Of a DNA stretch of 37,090 nt, positions 1 through 7,635 are shown in pieces. A program made the translations under genes and the position numbers. The notes below the pieces were generated by a model, which saw only the letters and a list, made by a program, of their open reading frames with translations, was not told the origin of the DNA and did not search any database. This DNA comes from Desulfuromonadaceae bacterium (lineage in GTDB: Bacteria; Desulfobacterota; Desulfuromonadia; Desulfuromonadales; SZUA-540), in the NCBI GenBank assembly GCA_003250235.1, contig QKGY01000449.1:1-37090 (forward strand). Reading direction: 5' to 3'. The stretch's first letter is position 1. Each line of letters opens with the position of its first letter.

Positions 1-1
1 G

Positions 2-271
2 GCCTTCCTGGCCATGGTGGCGGAGTTTTTTGGGGCCTTGGCGGTTATTGTCGGGCTGCTCACCCGCCTTGCCAGCCTGAATCTGGCGATTGTGATGATT
101 GTAGCGATCATCAAGGTCCATTGGGGCAACGGTTTTTTTCTCAACATGACCTGTCAGCCCGGGATAGGACACGGGTTCGAATTCAATCTTACCCTGCTCA
201 CCATGTCAACGGCTTTGGTATTGTCCGGTGGTGGCCGTCTCTCTATCGACAGGTGGATCAGCGGACTCTAG
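2..271 (+). CDS. DoxX-family membrane protein, 5'-truncated by window edge
   Basis: The frame is open from the first bases, so the true start lies outside the window; 89 residues remain, against about 130-150 for the family. The remainder has hydrophobic helices and the HGFEFNLTLL segment followed by a Gly-rich turn and a final GRLSIDRW, an arrangement typical of the C-terminal half of DoxX/DoxD-like integral membrane proteins. DoxX relatives are small four-helix inner-membrane proteins linked to quinone or thiosulfate redox and oxidative stress in some organisms; the substrate here is unknown. It converges on the downstream reductase with about 12 bases between the two stop codons. Family assignment is likely, function unassigned. 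Confidence 0.75.
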   Translation, partial: AFLAMVAEFFGALAVIVGLLTRLASLNLAIVMIVAIIKVHWGNGFFLNMTCQPGIGHGFEFNLTLLTMSTALVLSGGGRLSIDRWISGL

Positions 272-283
272 GTTCCGGGAGCC

Positions 284-1234
284 TCAAATCACCCGGATGA
301 TAAATTCCGGGCAAGCCGCAGCACAGTAGCCACACAGAATGCAACGCTCTTCGTCCAAACGGACTTTCCCCTCGTGAATAGAAAGCCCCTGGCTGGCACA
401 GGCAGGAACACAGGCTCCGCATCCCTTGCAAAACTGTTCCATGATTCTCACGCGACGCTGGCGCTGTTCGAGTTTTTGCCAAACAGCAACATCTTCGTAT
501 TCTCCGTTGAGAAGTTGCAGGTTGGCATCCACCTCTTCAGGGGAGAGCATCCCGACAGCGAGGGCGTCTACGCCATCGAGGCCGAGGACATAACGAAGAC
601 TTTCACGAGCCTGGGATATCAGATTGCCACCAGCCAGGGCCTTCATCGCATAGATCCCTTTGCCTGCCTTTGAAGCTTCCTTGATTGCCGTAGCCATTTC
701 TTGTGCCGAGCCATCCAGAATACCCATCCCGGCCTTGTTGATCAGCGGATGGATCACCTCGATCTGAGGTTGCTCAATCGCTTTGTAGACGGCTGCGATA
801 TAGTGGGTGGACAGGCCGAGATGGCTGATCTTCCCCTCTTCCTTCATCCGGATCAATTCGGCAAACACGTCCGCTCTCTCCACAAAAGGATCCGCCAGAC
901 GCGCACCATGCAGATGCACCACGTCCAATCTCTCCACGCCCATTTCACGCAATGCCTCTTCGACATGGATTCGCGCCTGTCGTGCGTCCGGAGCGTGGGT
1001 TTTGCTGATCAGATACACCTTTCCGGAAAACGCCTGCAAGGCATTGCGTATATGGGCGTAGGTTCCGTAGAGAGCCGCGGTATCCAGACAATTTATCCCG
1101 TGATCGAGGGCATAGCGAATCAGGTTACCTCCCTCGGATGGAGACAGGCCTGCTTGAAGCGGACCTAGCGGCAATGTCCCGAAAACAATGGGACAAATCC
1201 GCATTCCAGTACTTCCCAAGTTCACATGTTTCAT
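284..1234 (-). CDS. Aldo/keto reductase with C-terminal 2x[4Fe-4S] ferredoxin domain
   Basis: Predicted 316-residue cytosolic oxidoreductase. The AKR barrel carries the usual tetrad: Asp51 and Tyr56 (LDTAALYG), Lys78 (SKTHA) and a His near 107 (VVHLHG). The last ~50 residues hold two cysteine clusters, CKGCGACVPAC and CILCGYCAAAC, typical of a bacterial-type 2[4Fe-4S] ferredoxin. The fusion suggests electrons pass between an iron-sulfur donor and a carbonyl substrate or NAD(P); the substrate cannot be read from sequence. I chose the ATG at 1232-1234 because GGAGG stands five bases upstream; the longer frame to 1264 adds ten residues without family support. Divergent from the methyltransferase gene. 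Such AKR-ferredoxin fusions are widespread in anaerobes. Confidence 0.88.
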   Translation of the reverse strand: MKHVNLGSTGMRICPIVFGTLPLGPLQAGLSPSEGGNLIRYALDHGINCLDTAALYGTYAHIRNALQAFSGKVYLISKTHAPDARQARIHVEEALREMGVERLDVVHLHGARLADPFVERADVFAELIRMKEEGKISHLGLSTHYIAAVYKAIEQPQIEVIHPLINKAGMGILDGSAQEMATAIKEASKAGKGIYAMKALAGGNLISQARESLRYVLGLDGVDALAVGMLSPEEVDANLQLLNGEYEDVAVWQKLEQRQRRVRIMEQFCKGCGACVPACASQGLSIHEGKVRLDEERCILCGYCAAACPEFIIRVI

Positions 1235-1350
1235 GCTATCCTCCGCCGGTGTTAGCTGCTGCATACCAAATCACCACTCTCGACGCAAGAGATTTTTATT
1301 GAAGGTGATACAGTATAAAGAACCGAAGGTATTCAGGTTCAGGAGTTTCC

Positions 1351-2139
1351 ATGAAAAACGATTTCAAGAACAAGGTCAGAGAACAATTCGGGCGAACTGC
1401 TGACGGCTATGTAAGGGATCGCGGCTTCGCTAAAGGAGATGACCTTGCCGAGGCCGCGCGATTGCTTAACCCCACCCAGGACGACATTCTGCTGGATGTC
1501 GCGTGCGGGGGGGGACATACGGCCCTCTTTTTCGCCCCGAAGGTTCGCAGCGTCGTTGCCTCGGACCTGACCATGCAGATGTTGAAAAAAGCGCAGGAAT
1601 ACATCAGCGAAGAAGGCGGCGTGGAGAATGTCACCTTTCGCGAAGCGGACGCAGAAGATCTACCCTTCCCGGCAGGAGCATTCACCCTTCTTACCTGCCG
1701 TATCGCCCCACACCATTTTCCTGACGTGCCTAGGGCCTTAAAGGAATTTTTCCGCGTCCTGAGGCGTGGAGGGCGTATGGTTATTATCGATACGCTGCTT
1801 CCTGACGAGTCAGAAATCGCCGAATTCTACCAGGCTATGGAAAAGATGCGCGATCCCACGCACGTCCAAGCGTATACCCGGACCCAATGGATCGCGATGC
1901 TTGAGGAGACAGGGTTCATCGTCCATGAGACCCTGACCCTCCCCAAGACCCATGATTTCCCTGTGTGGGCCAAAAGGGCGGGTCTCAACCGAACCGGCGT
2001 TCAACAGCTCAACAAATTTTTCATTGATGCCCCGACGATCGTACATGACTATTTTCAGATTGAGACCTTTGCTGGGGAAGTTGAGAGTTATACCGATCAG
2101 AAGATCCTGCTCTACGCAAGTCGACCCGATAAAAAATAA
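1351..2139 (+). CDS. Class I SAM-dependent methyltransferase (UbiE/Coq5-like fold)
   Basis: A 262-residue protein with the SAM-binding motif I LDVACGGGHTAL at about residues 49-59, an acidic motif II region (VVASDLTMQML), and the DAEDLPFPAGAF segment followed by PRALKEFFRVLRRGGRMVIID, all typical of Methyltransf_11/UbiE-like enzymes. It transfers a methyl group from S-adenosylmethionine to an unknown acceptor. It is too diverged, and lies in no quinone operon, so I do not call it ubiE. The start ATG follows a GGAG-type site (caggag) by about five bases. It converges on citrate synthase and ends just before a tandem hairpin terminator region. Confidence 0.85.
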   Translation: MKNDFKNKVREQFGRTADGYVRDRGFAKGDDLAEAARLLNPTQDDILLDVACGGGHTALFFAPKVRSVVASDLTMQMLKKAQEYISEEGGVENVTFREADAEDLPFPAGAFTLLTCRIAPHHFPDVPRALKEFFRVLRRGGRMVIIDTLLPDESEIAEFYQAMEKMRDPTHVQAYTRTQWIAMLEETGFIVHETLTLPKTHDFPVWAKRAGLNRTGVQQLNKFFIDAPTIVHDYFQIETFAGEVESYTDQKILLYASRPDKK

Positions 2140-2162
2140 TTTTTGCAAAAAATCTGATTCCA

Positions 2163-2194
2163 TAAAAAAAGGACCGAAATTCGGTCCTTTTTTT
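2163..2194. terminator. Bidirectional Rho-independent terminator between methyltransferase and gltA
   Basis: An A-tract, the inverted repeat GGACCGAA-A-TTCGGTCC, and a T-tract give a classical hairpin followed by U-run on either strand. It lies 24 bases after the methyltransferase stop and about 70 bases after the gltA stop, so it can serve both convergent genes. Confidence 0.85.
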
Positions 2195-2206
2195 ATGGAC
2201 AAAAGA

Positions 2207-2227
2207 GGGGGTGCCATTGGCACCCCC
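2207..2227. terminator. Second GC-rich hairpin 3' of gltA
   Basis: A perfect 9-bp stem, GGGGGTGCC and GGCACCCCC, with the 3-base loop ATT. On the minus strand it is the first hairpin met after the gltA stop and is followed by a short T-rich stretch. It probably acts in tandem with the hairpin at 2163-2194, or protects the gltA 3' end. Confidence 0.65.
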
Positions 2228-2264
2228 ATAAGATAAAACCATATCTAAAATTTTTGCGTGGACC

Positions 2265-3578
2265 TTACTTGGCGCCAGCAGCAGCTTCAAGCATGGCCGT
2301 GGTAACAGACTTAGGACGCTCGATGCCGTAACCGAGAGCGCGGTCCCAAGTGATGTTGGCGAGGCAACCCAGGGCGCGGCCGATACCGAAGAGAACGGTG
2401 TAGAACTCATACTCGGTAACGCCATAGTACCACTGGATGACGCCGGACTGGGCATCAACGTTAGGCCAGGGGTTCTTGGCTTTGCCGTGCTCGGTCAGTA
2501 CGCCAGGAGCAACTTCGAAGATCATCTTGACCAGCTGGAAGAGCGGGTACTCAGCAAGACCCGGGGTCTTCAGGCAGAACTCACGCTGAGAAGTGTAGCG
2601 GGGGTCGGTCTTACGCAGAACGGCGTGGCCGTAACCGGGGATAACCTGTCCGCTGTTGAGGGTAGCCCAGAGAGCTTCCTTGAGTTTTTCTTCGGTCGGA
2701 ACTTCGCCGCCGAGCTGCTGCATGAAGTTCTGGGTCCAGCGAAGAACTTCTTCGTTGGCCAGACCGTGCAGAGGACCAGCCAGACCATTGATACCAGCGC
2801 TGTACGCATAGTAAGCGTCAGAGAGGGCCGAAGCAACCAGGTGAGTCGTATGAGCAGAAACGTTGCCGGACTCGTGGTCGGAATGAAGGATGAAATACAT
2901 ACGGGCAACGTCTTTGTACTCGTCGCTCTGTCCGATCATGTGAGCGAACTGGCCGCCCATATCAAGGTTCGGATCGGGAGCGATGTGGGTATCGCCTTTG
3001 TACTTCATACGATAGATGTAGGCACCGATGGGAGCAATACGAGCCATCAGGGTGTTGGAATCTTCGTACATGTCTTCCCAGCAGGTCATCTTATTGAACT
3101 TGCCGGCAGCATAGTTTTTGGCGAAAACCGACTCACGCTGCATGGCGACGATGGCGGCAGACAGCATGGACATCGGATGGGAGTCGCGGGGCATAGCGCG
3201 CAGCACGTCGATAACGTACTGGGGAACCTGAGCGCGTGCCTTCCAGTCAGCGACCACTTCCAGGGTCTGAGCCATGGTCGGCACATCACCGGTCAGCAGC
3301 AACCACCAGAAACCCTCAACGTAGGGATAATCACTGCCCGGAACCTTCGGCAGTGCGGCAAAAGTCTCAGGAATGGTCATGCCGCGGAAGCGGATACCTT
3401 CCATGGGATCCAGATAAGAGATGTCGGTTACCAGACACTTGATACCACGAGCACCACCAATAGCCTGAGAAATGGTAACATCACCCAGCTTAACCTCGCC
3501 GAATTCCTTCACCAGACGGGTGGTGCGGGGACGGTGCTCGTCGATTTTCTTGCGCAGAGTCTCCTTCAGTGTGGACAT
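2265..3578 (-). CDS. gltA: Citrate synthase, eukaryote-like type
   Basis: Condenses oxaloacetate and acetyl-CoA to citrate, the entry step of the TCA cycle that acetate-oxidising Geobacter relatives depend on. The 437-residue protein resembles mitochondrial citrate synthase more than the usual bacterial hexameric type: HSDHESGNVSAHT, GPLHGLANEEV, PGYGHAVLRKTDPRY, NPWPNVDAQSG and the final GYGIERPKS. The catalytic triad is visible as His271, His318 and Asp375. A good AGGAG site stands upstream of the ATG. The gene is alone on the minus strand, divergent from dusB, with a long leader if the promoter at 3779-3808 is right. Product and type are very clear. Confidence 0.97.
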   Translation of the reverse strand: MSTLKETLRKKIDEHRPRTTRLVKEFGEVKLGDVTISQAIGGARGIKCLVTDISYLDPMEGIRFRGMTIPETFAALPKVPGSDYPYVEGFWWLLLTGDVPTMAQTLEVVADWKARAQVPQYVIDVLRAMPRDSHPMSMLSAAIVAMQRESVFAKNYAAGKFNKMTCWEDMYEDSNTLMARIAPIGAYIYRMKYKGDTHIAPDPNLDMGGQFAHMIGQSDEYKDVARMYFILHSDHESGNVSAHTTHLVASALSDAYYAYSAGINGLAGPLHGLANEEVLRWTQNFMQQLGGEVPTEEKLKEALWATLNSGQVIPGYGHAVLRKTDPRYTSQREFCLKTPGLAEYPLFQLVKMIFEVAPGVLTEHGKAKNPWPNVDAQSGVIQWYYGVTEYEFYTVLFGIGRALGCLANITWDRALGYGIERPKSVTTAMLEAAAGAK

Positions 3579-3778
3579 GTTCTCTCTCCTTTAGTGAAAT
3601 GAAATGCGATGAACCGGATGGTTCACCAACCCATAAGGCCCCAGACTTATTTCAACAAGACAGCTGGAAAACAACATTCCAGCCGGCATGATGACTGGTC
3701 GGATGACATTGTAAATAAAAGAAAACCTACCGCAACGCTGAGCCGTCAGCAGATGCTCTGCCAACATTTTCAAAAAAA

Positions 3779-3808
3779 GTTCTAGCAAACTCAAGCCGAG
3801 GCTGTCAA
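3779..3808 (-). promoter_or_regulatory. Candidate sigma-70 promoter for gltA
   Basis: On the minus strand TTGACA (3803-3808) is separated by 18 bases from TAGAAC (3779-3784). It would give an untranslated leader of about 190 bases before gltA. The 363-bp gap 3579-3941 otherwise holds the dusB promoter candidate and a palindrome; I see no gene in it. The -10 matches the consensus at only four of six positions. Confidence 0.4.
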
Positions 3809-3815
3809 GGCAATT

Positions 3816-3825
3816 CTGTATACAG
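3816..3825. promoter_or_regulatory. 10-bp palindrome CTGTATACAG upstream of gltA
   Basis: A perfect inverted repeat lying just upstream of the gltA -35 candidate and about 65 bases upstream of the dusB -35. The place would suit a regulator of the divergent pair, but a 10-mer palindrome alone is weak evidence. Confidence 0.25.
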
Positions 3826-3890
3826 TATGCTATCAGGGATAAACAGTACCCCACCCCCCTGTATTGTCAAGACGGGACCTGCTTTTTTGC

Positions 3891-3918
3891 TTGCTTTCAG
3901 GTGTGGCCATGCTAGAAT
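3891..3918 (+). promoter_or_regulatory. Candidate sigma-70 promoter for dusB-ntrB
   Basis: TTGCTT (3891-3896), a 16-base spacer and TAGAAT (3913-3918), a five-of-six match at -10. Transcription would start near 3925, only about 17 bases before the ATG chosen for dusB, which argues against the longer open frame from 3864. Confidence 0.5.
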
Positions 3919-3941
3919 GCCTAAAATTTACGCAGGCCAAC

Positions 3942-4937
3942 ATGAAGATCTCCACCCTCCATATCCCCAACAACCTGATTCTGGCACCCATGGCAGGAAT
4001 CACCGACCTGCCCTACCGGCTTATTATGAAGGAGTTCGGTGCAGGTCTCGTCTTCACAGAGATGGTCAGCGCCAATGGATTGATCCGTGACGGCAAGCGC
4101 ACCCGCGAACTGTTGATTTCGCATCCGAAAGAACGTCCTTTGGGTATTCAGCTCTTTGCCGATGATCCGGACGTTCTTGCTCGTGCTGCAGCCATGGTCA
4201 GTGATGACGGAGAACTCATCGACATCAACATGGGGTGCCCGGTGAAAAAGGTCGTGCGATCAGGGGCTGGCAGCGCTCTCCTCCGCGATCCCAGCCGCAT
4301 TGGCCGCATTATAGCGGCAGTCCGCAAGGCAACATCGCTGCCCCTGACCGTTAAGTTTCGCTCAGGATGGGACCAGCCATCGGTCAATTACCTGCAGGTG
4401 GCTCGCATTGCCGAGGAGGAAGGGGCCGACGCCCTCATTCTTCACCCACGAACCCGGAGTCAGGGCTTCAGCGGCCACTCGGACTGGTCGCACATCAGAG
4501 ATCTCAAAGCGCAGGCGCGCATTCCCGTTATCGGCAGCGGGGATATTTTCTGTGCCGACGACGCCGTGAAGATGCTGGCTCAAACCGCCTGCGACGGAGT
4601 CATGATTGGGCGGGGTGGCTATGGCAACCCCTGGCTTTTTCGAGAAATTCCTGAAGCTCTTGAGGGAAAAACCTGTTCGAGCCCTTCGGCTGAGGAACGT
4701 TACGCGGTTGCCCGAAGACACCTGAACCTCTTTATCGAAATTTTTGGGCCCGTCAAAGCGGTCATGGACATGCGCAAGCATCTTTGCTGGTACTGCCGCG
4801 GGCTCTCCGGGGCCGCTGCATTTCGGCAAGCTCTCAATCATGCCACATCGATTGAGGCGATGAATGAGATCATGGAGAGGTTTTTTTCCGCTTCCCCGGA
4901 ACCGTTTAATCAAGAGGCACACCATGAACAGCCCTAA
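3942..4937 (+). CDS. dusB: tRNA-dihydrouridine synthase, DusB type
   Basis: FMN enzyme that reduces uridines in the tRNA D-loop using NADPH. The 331-residue product begins with the family's usual N-terminus (LILAPMAGITDLPYR) and contains INMGCPVKKV with the catalytic Cys99, the KFRSGWD segment and the IGRGGYGNPWLF FMN-phosphate region. I take the ATG at 3942 because the upstream extension is not like the family and overlaps a promoter; the ribosome-binding site is weak. Its stop codon overlaps the next gene's start by 14 bases, so the sensor kinase is probably translated from the same message. dusB followed by a regulator recalls the dusB-fis pairing in enterobacteria, though here the partners are NtrB/NtrC-like. 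Confidence 0.93.
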   Translation: MKISTLHIPNNLILAPMAGITDLPYRLIMKEFGAGLVFTEMVSANGLIRDGKRTRELLISHPKERPLGIQLFADDPDVLARAAAMVSDDGELIDINMGCPVKKVVRSGAGSALLRDPSRIGRIIAAVRKATSLPLTVKFRSGWDQPSVNYLQVARIAEEEGADALILHPRTRSQGFSGHSDWSHIRDLKAQARIPVIGSGDIFCADDAVKMLAQTACDGVMIGRGGYGNPWLFREIPEALEGKTCSSPSAEERYAVARRHLNLFIEIFGPVKAVMDMRKHLCWYCRGLSGAAAFRQALNHATSIEAMNEIMERFFSASPEPFNQEAHHEQP

Positions 4938-6036
4938 GGATACCTCCAGGGACATCCAACTCTATGTCAGAGTTCTCGAAAGTATTGACAGGGGTGTTAT
5001 CGCCATCGATCAAAACGAACTCATTTCGCTGATCAATCCGGCGGCACAGGCGTACACCGGCCTTTCGGAACGTCAAGCCCTGGGTCGTCACTACGAGAAG
5101 CTTTTTGAGGGGCAAAGCGCTCTGATCCGGATGATGCAAACAGCTTCACGGGAGGGGCGTTCTATCTCTGATCATGAGAATATCCAGCTGCGACGGGCCG
5201 GTGCTCAACCGCTGCCGGTCAGCGTGTCCTGCTCGCCTATTTTCACTTCCTCCGGGGGACAGGAAGGTGCCGTTATGATTCTACGGGACCTCTCCCGGGT
5301 GAGGGAACTGGAAGATGCCGTTCGTCAAGCCGACCGCCTCGTCATGCTGGCGACCCTGGCTGCCGGACTGGCTCATGAAATCAAGAACCCGCTCGGAGGC
5401 ATTAAGGGGGCCTCCCAGTTGCTGTCGATGGAACTACCCAAGGACAGCCCTTTGCAGGAATATACCGGCATCATGAGCCGGGAGGCGGAGAGGATCAACC
5501 GCATCATCGAGGAACTCATGGATCTGACCCGGCCCCGCCTGCCAGCCCTCGACGAGGTGGACCTGGCCCATGTCATCGGCGATATCGTCATCTTTCAGAA
5601 AGAAGCCCAGAGAGACAAGGACATCGAGTTCACCCTGAAACTCGACCCGAGTATTCCCCCCATCCTGGGGGATCAGGATCTTCTGACCCAACTCTTCCTC
5701 AACCTCATCAAGAACGCCGCCGAGGCCATTGAGGAAAAAGGCCGGGTTGAAATCAGTACCAAGGTTGCACCCGATTTTCACCTGACACAGGCCGGAAGCC
5801 GCCCCGTGCCCCTGATTGTGGTCGAGGTTTCTGACAACGGCCGTGGAATAGCCTCCGAGCAACTCGACCAGATTTTTACCCCCTTTTTCACTACAAAGAC
5901 CAAGGGGACAGGTCTAGGGCTGGCGACATGCCAGAAAATCGTCAGTCAACATCAGGGTTTTCTCAAGGTCAACAGCATCGAGGGGGAAGGAACCACGGTT
6001 GCCGTCTCCCTCCCATTTATCCGTCGCCACGAGTAA
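4924..6036 (+). CDS. NtrB-like PAS sensor histidine kinase
   Basis: A 370-residue protein with no predicted membrane segment: PAS domain (about 16-125, with INPAAQAYTGLSERQALG), H-box LAHEIKNPLGGIKGA with phospho-acceptor His151, N-box NLIKNAAEAI, G1 box DNGRGI, F-box FTPFFTTK and G2 box GTGLGLA. This domain order and size are those of soluble NtrB/GlnL-type kinases, which phosphorylate an NtrC-type partner; that partner follows 88 bases downstream. The start at 4924 gives the usual NtrB length, has an AGAGG site and overlaps dusB. The signal is unknown: nitrogen status is the family precedent, but no glnA or glnB lies nearby. Confidence 0.92.
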   Translation: MNSPKDTSRDIQLYVRVLESIDRGVIAIDQNELISLINPAAQAYTGLSERQALGRHYEKLFEGQSALIRMMQTASREGRSISDHENIQLRRAGAQPLPVSVSCSPIFTSSGGQEGAVMILRDLSRVRELEDAVRQADRLVMLATLAAGLAHEIKNPLGGIKGASQLLSMELPKDSPLQEYTGIMSREAERINRIIEELMDLTRPRLPALDEVDLAHVIGDIVIFQKEAQRDKDIEFTLKLDPSIPPILGDQDLLTQLFLNLIKNAAEAIEEKGRVEISTKVAPDFHLTQAGSRPVPLIVVEVSDNGRGIASEQLDQIFTPFFTTKTKGTGLGLATCQKIVSQHQGFLKVNSIEGEGTTVAVSLPFIRRHE

Positions 6037-6085
6037 AAACATACGACAACACGATTTGCAGGCTATGCGCATGCATTTCATGATT

Positions 6086-6098
6086 CAATGATTCATTG
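6086..6098. promoter_or_regulatory. Palindrome and tandem 8-mer between sensor and regulator genes
   Basis: CAATGA-T-TCATTG is a perfect 6-bp inverted repeat about a central base. It overlaps a tandem duplication of ATGATTCA at 6080-6095. It sits in the 88-base gap ahead of the NtrC-like gene and could be an autoregulatory site or chance. Confidence 0.2.
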
Positions 6099-6124
6099 TC
6101 AACTGACCAGACAGGGGGACGATT

Positions 6125-7558
6125 ATGTCTATCCGACGAATTTTAGTCGCCGATGACGAAGAAAGCATTCGCTGGGTGCTTTCCAAGGCGCTGACCAAAA
6201 AGGGAATGACCGTCGACCTGGCCACCAACGGCCGGGAAGCCTTGGATTTTTTCCGTAAAAACCGCTACGACCTGGCGATTCTCGACATCAAAATGCCGGA
6301 GATCACCGGCCTGGAATTGCTTACACGCTTCCACGAAGAGCATCCCGAGACGCTCGTCATCATCATGACGGCAGAGACTTCGATGAAAAACGCCGTCGAA
6401 GCCATGAAACGCGGGGCGTACGACTATATCACCAAGCCGTTCGATCTCGATGCTCTCGATGCCACCATCCTCAAAGCGGAAAAAGCCTCCACCGTGACCG
6501 ACGAAGTCCGCCGCCTTCGCGACGAGCTCAAAGACCACTACCAGGTAGAGAGAACCATCATCGGCAAGAGTCGGCCGATGCAGGAGGTCTATAAAGTTCT
6601 CGGTAAAATCGCCCCGTCGGATGTCACCGTCCTCATCACCGGAGAAAGCGGTACCGGCAAGGAGCTGATCGCCAGAGCCATCCACTTCAACAGCCCACGT
6701 CTCGGCAAACCCTTTATCGCCATCAACTGCGCCGCGATCCCTCGGGAACTCCTGGAAAGCGAGTTGTTCGGTTTTGAAAAAGGCGCATTTACAGGTGCCA
6801 TCGATCGCAAAGCCGGTAAATTCGAGCAGGCCAATGGAGGAACGATCTTCCTCGATGAAATCGGCGACATGCCGCTTGAGCTGCAGGCAAAACTGCTGCG
6901 CGTGCTTCAGGAAAAAGAAGTCACCCGTACCGGAGGAACTTCGCCAATTCCCGTAGACGTACGCATCGTCGCCGCTACCAATCAGGATCTGAAGGCGAGG
7001 GTTTCGGCCAAGGAATTTCGCGAAGATCTTTTCTATCGTCTCAACGTCGTACCGATTGAGCTCCCCCCCCTTCGAGACCGACGGGACGACATCCCGCTGC
7101 TGACCGAATTTTTTATCAGCCAGGGACGGGAGGAACTCGGAGCCTCCACTCAAGGGTGCACTGCCGAGTGTCTCGGTCTACTGCAACACTATCATTGGCC
7201 CGGCAATGTGCGGGAGCTCGAGAACAGCTTAAAGCGGGCGATGCTTCTGTCTCCCGACCCGCTGCTGACCCCTTCCGATTTTCCATCGTTGACACAAGAA
7301 ACAGCCTGTGAAGACAACGGCGGATCGCTTGAGGCCCTGATTTCCAACAAGCTTAGAACGGCCCTTTCCCAGGTGGATCTTCAGGAGCTGAACAATCTTT
7401 ATGAGATGGTGCTCCACCAGATGGAGCGCCCACTGATCAAGATCGTCCTTGAAAAGTGTCGCGGAAATCAGGTGCGCGCCGCAGATATTCTTGGAATCAA
7501 TCGCAATACATTACGAAAAAAAATCCAGATCCTAGAGATCGACGTCAAAAAGGACTGA
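6125..7558 (+). CDS. NtrC-family sigma-54-dependent response regulator
   Basis: Activates sigma-54 promoters by ATP-driven remodelling once phosphorylated. The 477 residues comprise a receiver domain (phospho-acceptor Asp54 in LAILDIKMPE, switch Thr83, Lys104), an AAA+ domain with Walker A GESGTGKE near 173-180, the sigma-54 contact loop GAFTGA at 220-225, Walker B GTIFLDEIGD, and a C-terminal Fis-type helix-turn-helix (VRAADILGINRNTLRKKI). A purine-rich GGGGGA stands before the ATG. Full conservation of GAFTGA makes it a bona fide sigma-54 activator. The sensor kinase upstream is the likely partner. Targets are unknown, but two -24/-12 promoter candidates occur elsewhere in this window. Confidence 0.95.
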   Translation: MSIRRILVADDEESIRWVLSKALTKKGMTVDLATNGREALDFFRKNRYDLAILDIKMPEITGLELLTRFHEEHPETLVIIMTAETSMKNAVEAMKRGAYDYITKPFDLDALDATILKAEKASTVTDEVRRLRDELKDHYQVERTIIGKSRPMQEVYKVLGKIAPSDVTVLITGESGTGKELIARAIHFNSPRLGKPFIAINCAAIPRELLESELFGFEKGAFTGAIDRKAGKFEQANGGTIFLDEIGDMPLELQAKLLRVLQEKEVTRTGGTSPIPVDVRIVAATNQDLKARVSAKEFREDLFYRLNVVPIELPPLRDRRDDIPLLTEFFISQGREELGASTQGCTAECLGLLQHYHWPGNVRELENSLKRAMLLSPDPLLTPSDFPSLTQETACEDNGGSLEALISNKLRTALSQVDLQELNNLYEMVLHQMERPLIKIVLEKCRGNQVRAADILGINRNTLRKKIQILEIDVKKD

Positions 7559-7575
7559 GCATACCGACTTTTCCC

Positions 7576-7615
7576 AAAAGAAAAGCCCCCGGATTCTTCC
7601 GGGGGCTTTTCTTTT
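7576..7615. terminator. Strong bidirectional terminator between ntrC-like gene and dnaB
   Basis: A perfect 18-bp inverted repeat around the 4-base loop TTCT. The GC core GCCCCC/GGGGGC is flanked by A-rich and T-rich arms, so each strand reads hairpin then U-rich run. It lies between the two convergent stop codons. Confidence 0.93.
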
Positions 7616-7635
7616 GAACGTTGGTGATCTCTACC

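Noticed and set aside
1292..1319. Promoter ahead of the methyltransferase (TATAAA at 1314-1319)
   Set aside because: The -10 is good but no acceptable -35 stands at 16-18 bases, so I did not list it.
2487..3602. A 371-codon open frame on the plus strand
   Set aside because: Antisense to citrate synthase; no domain seen.
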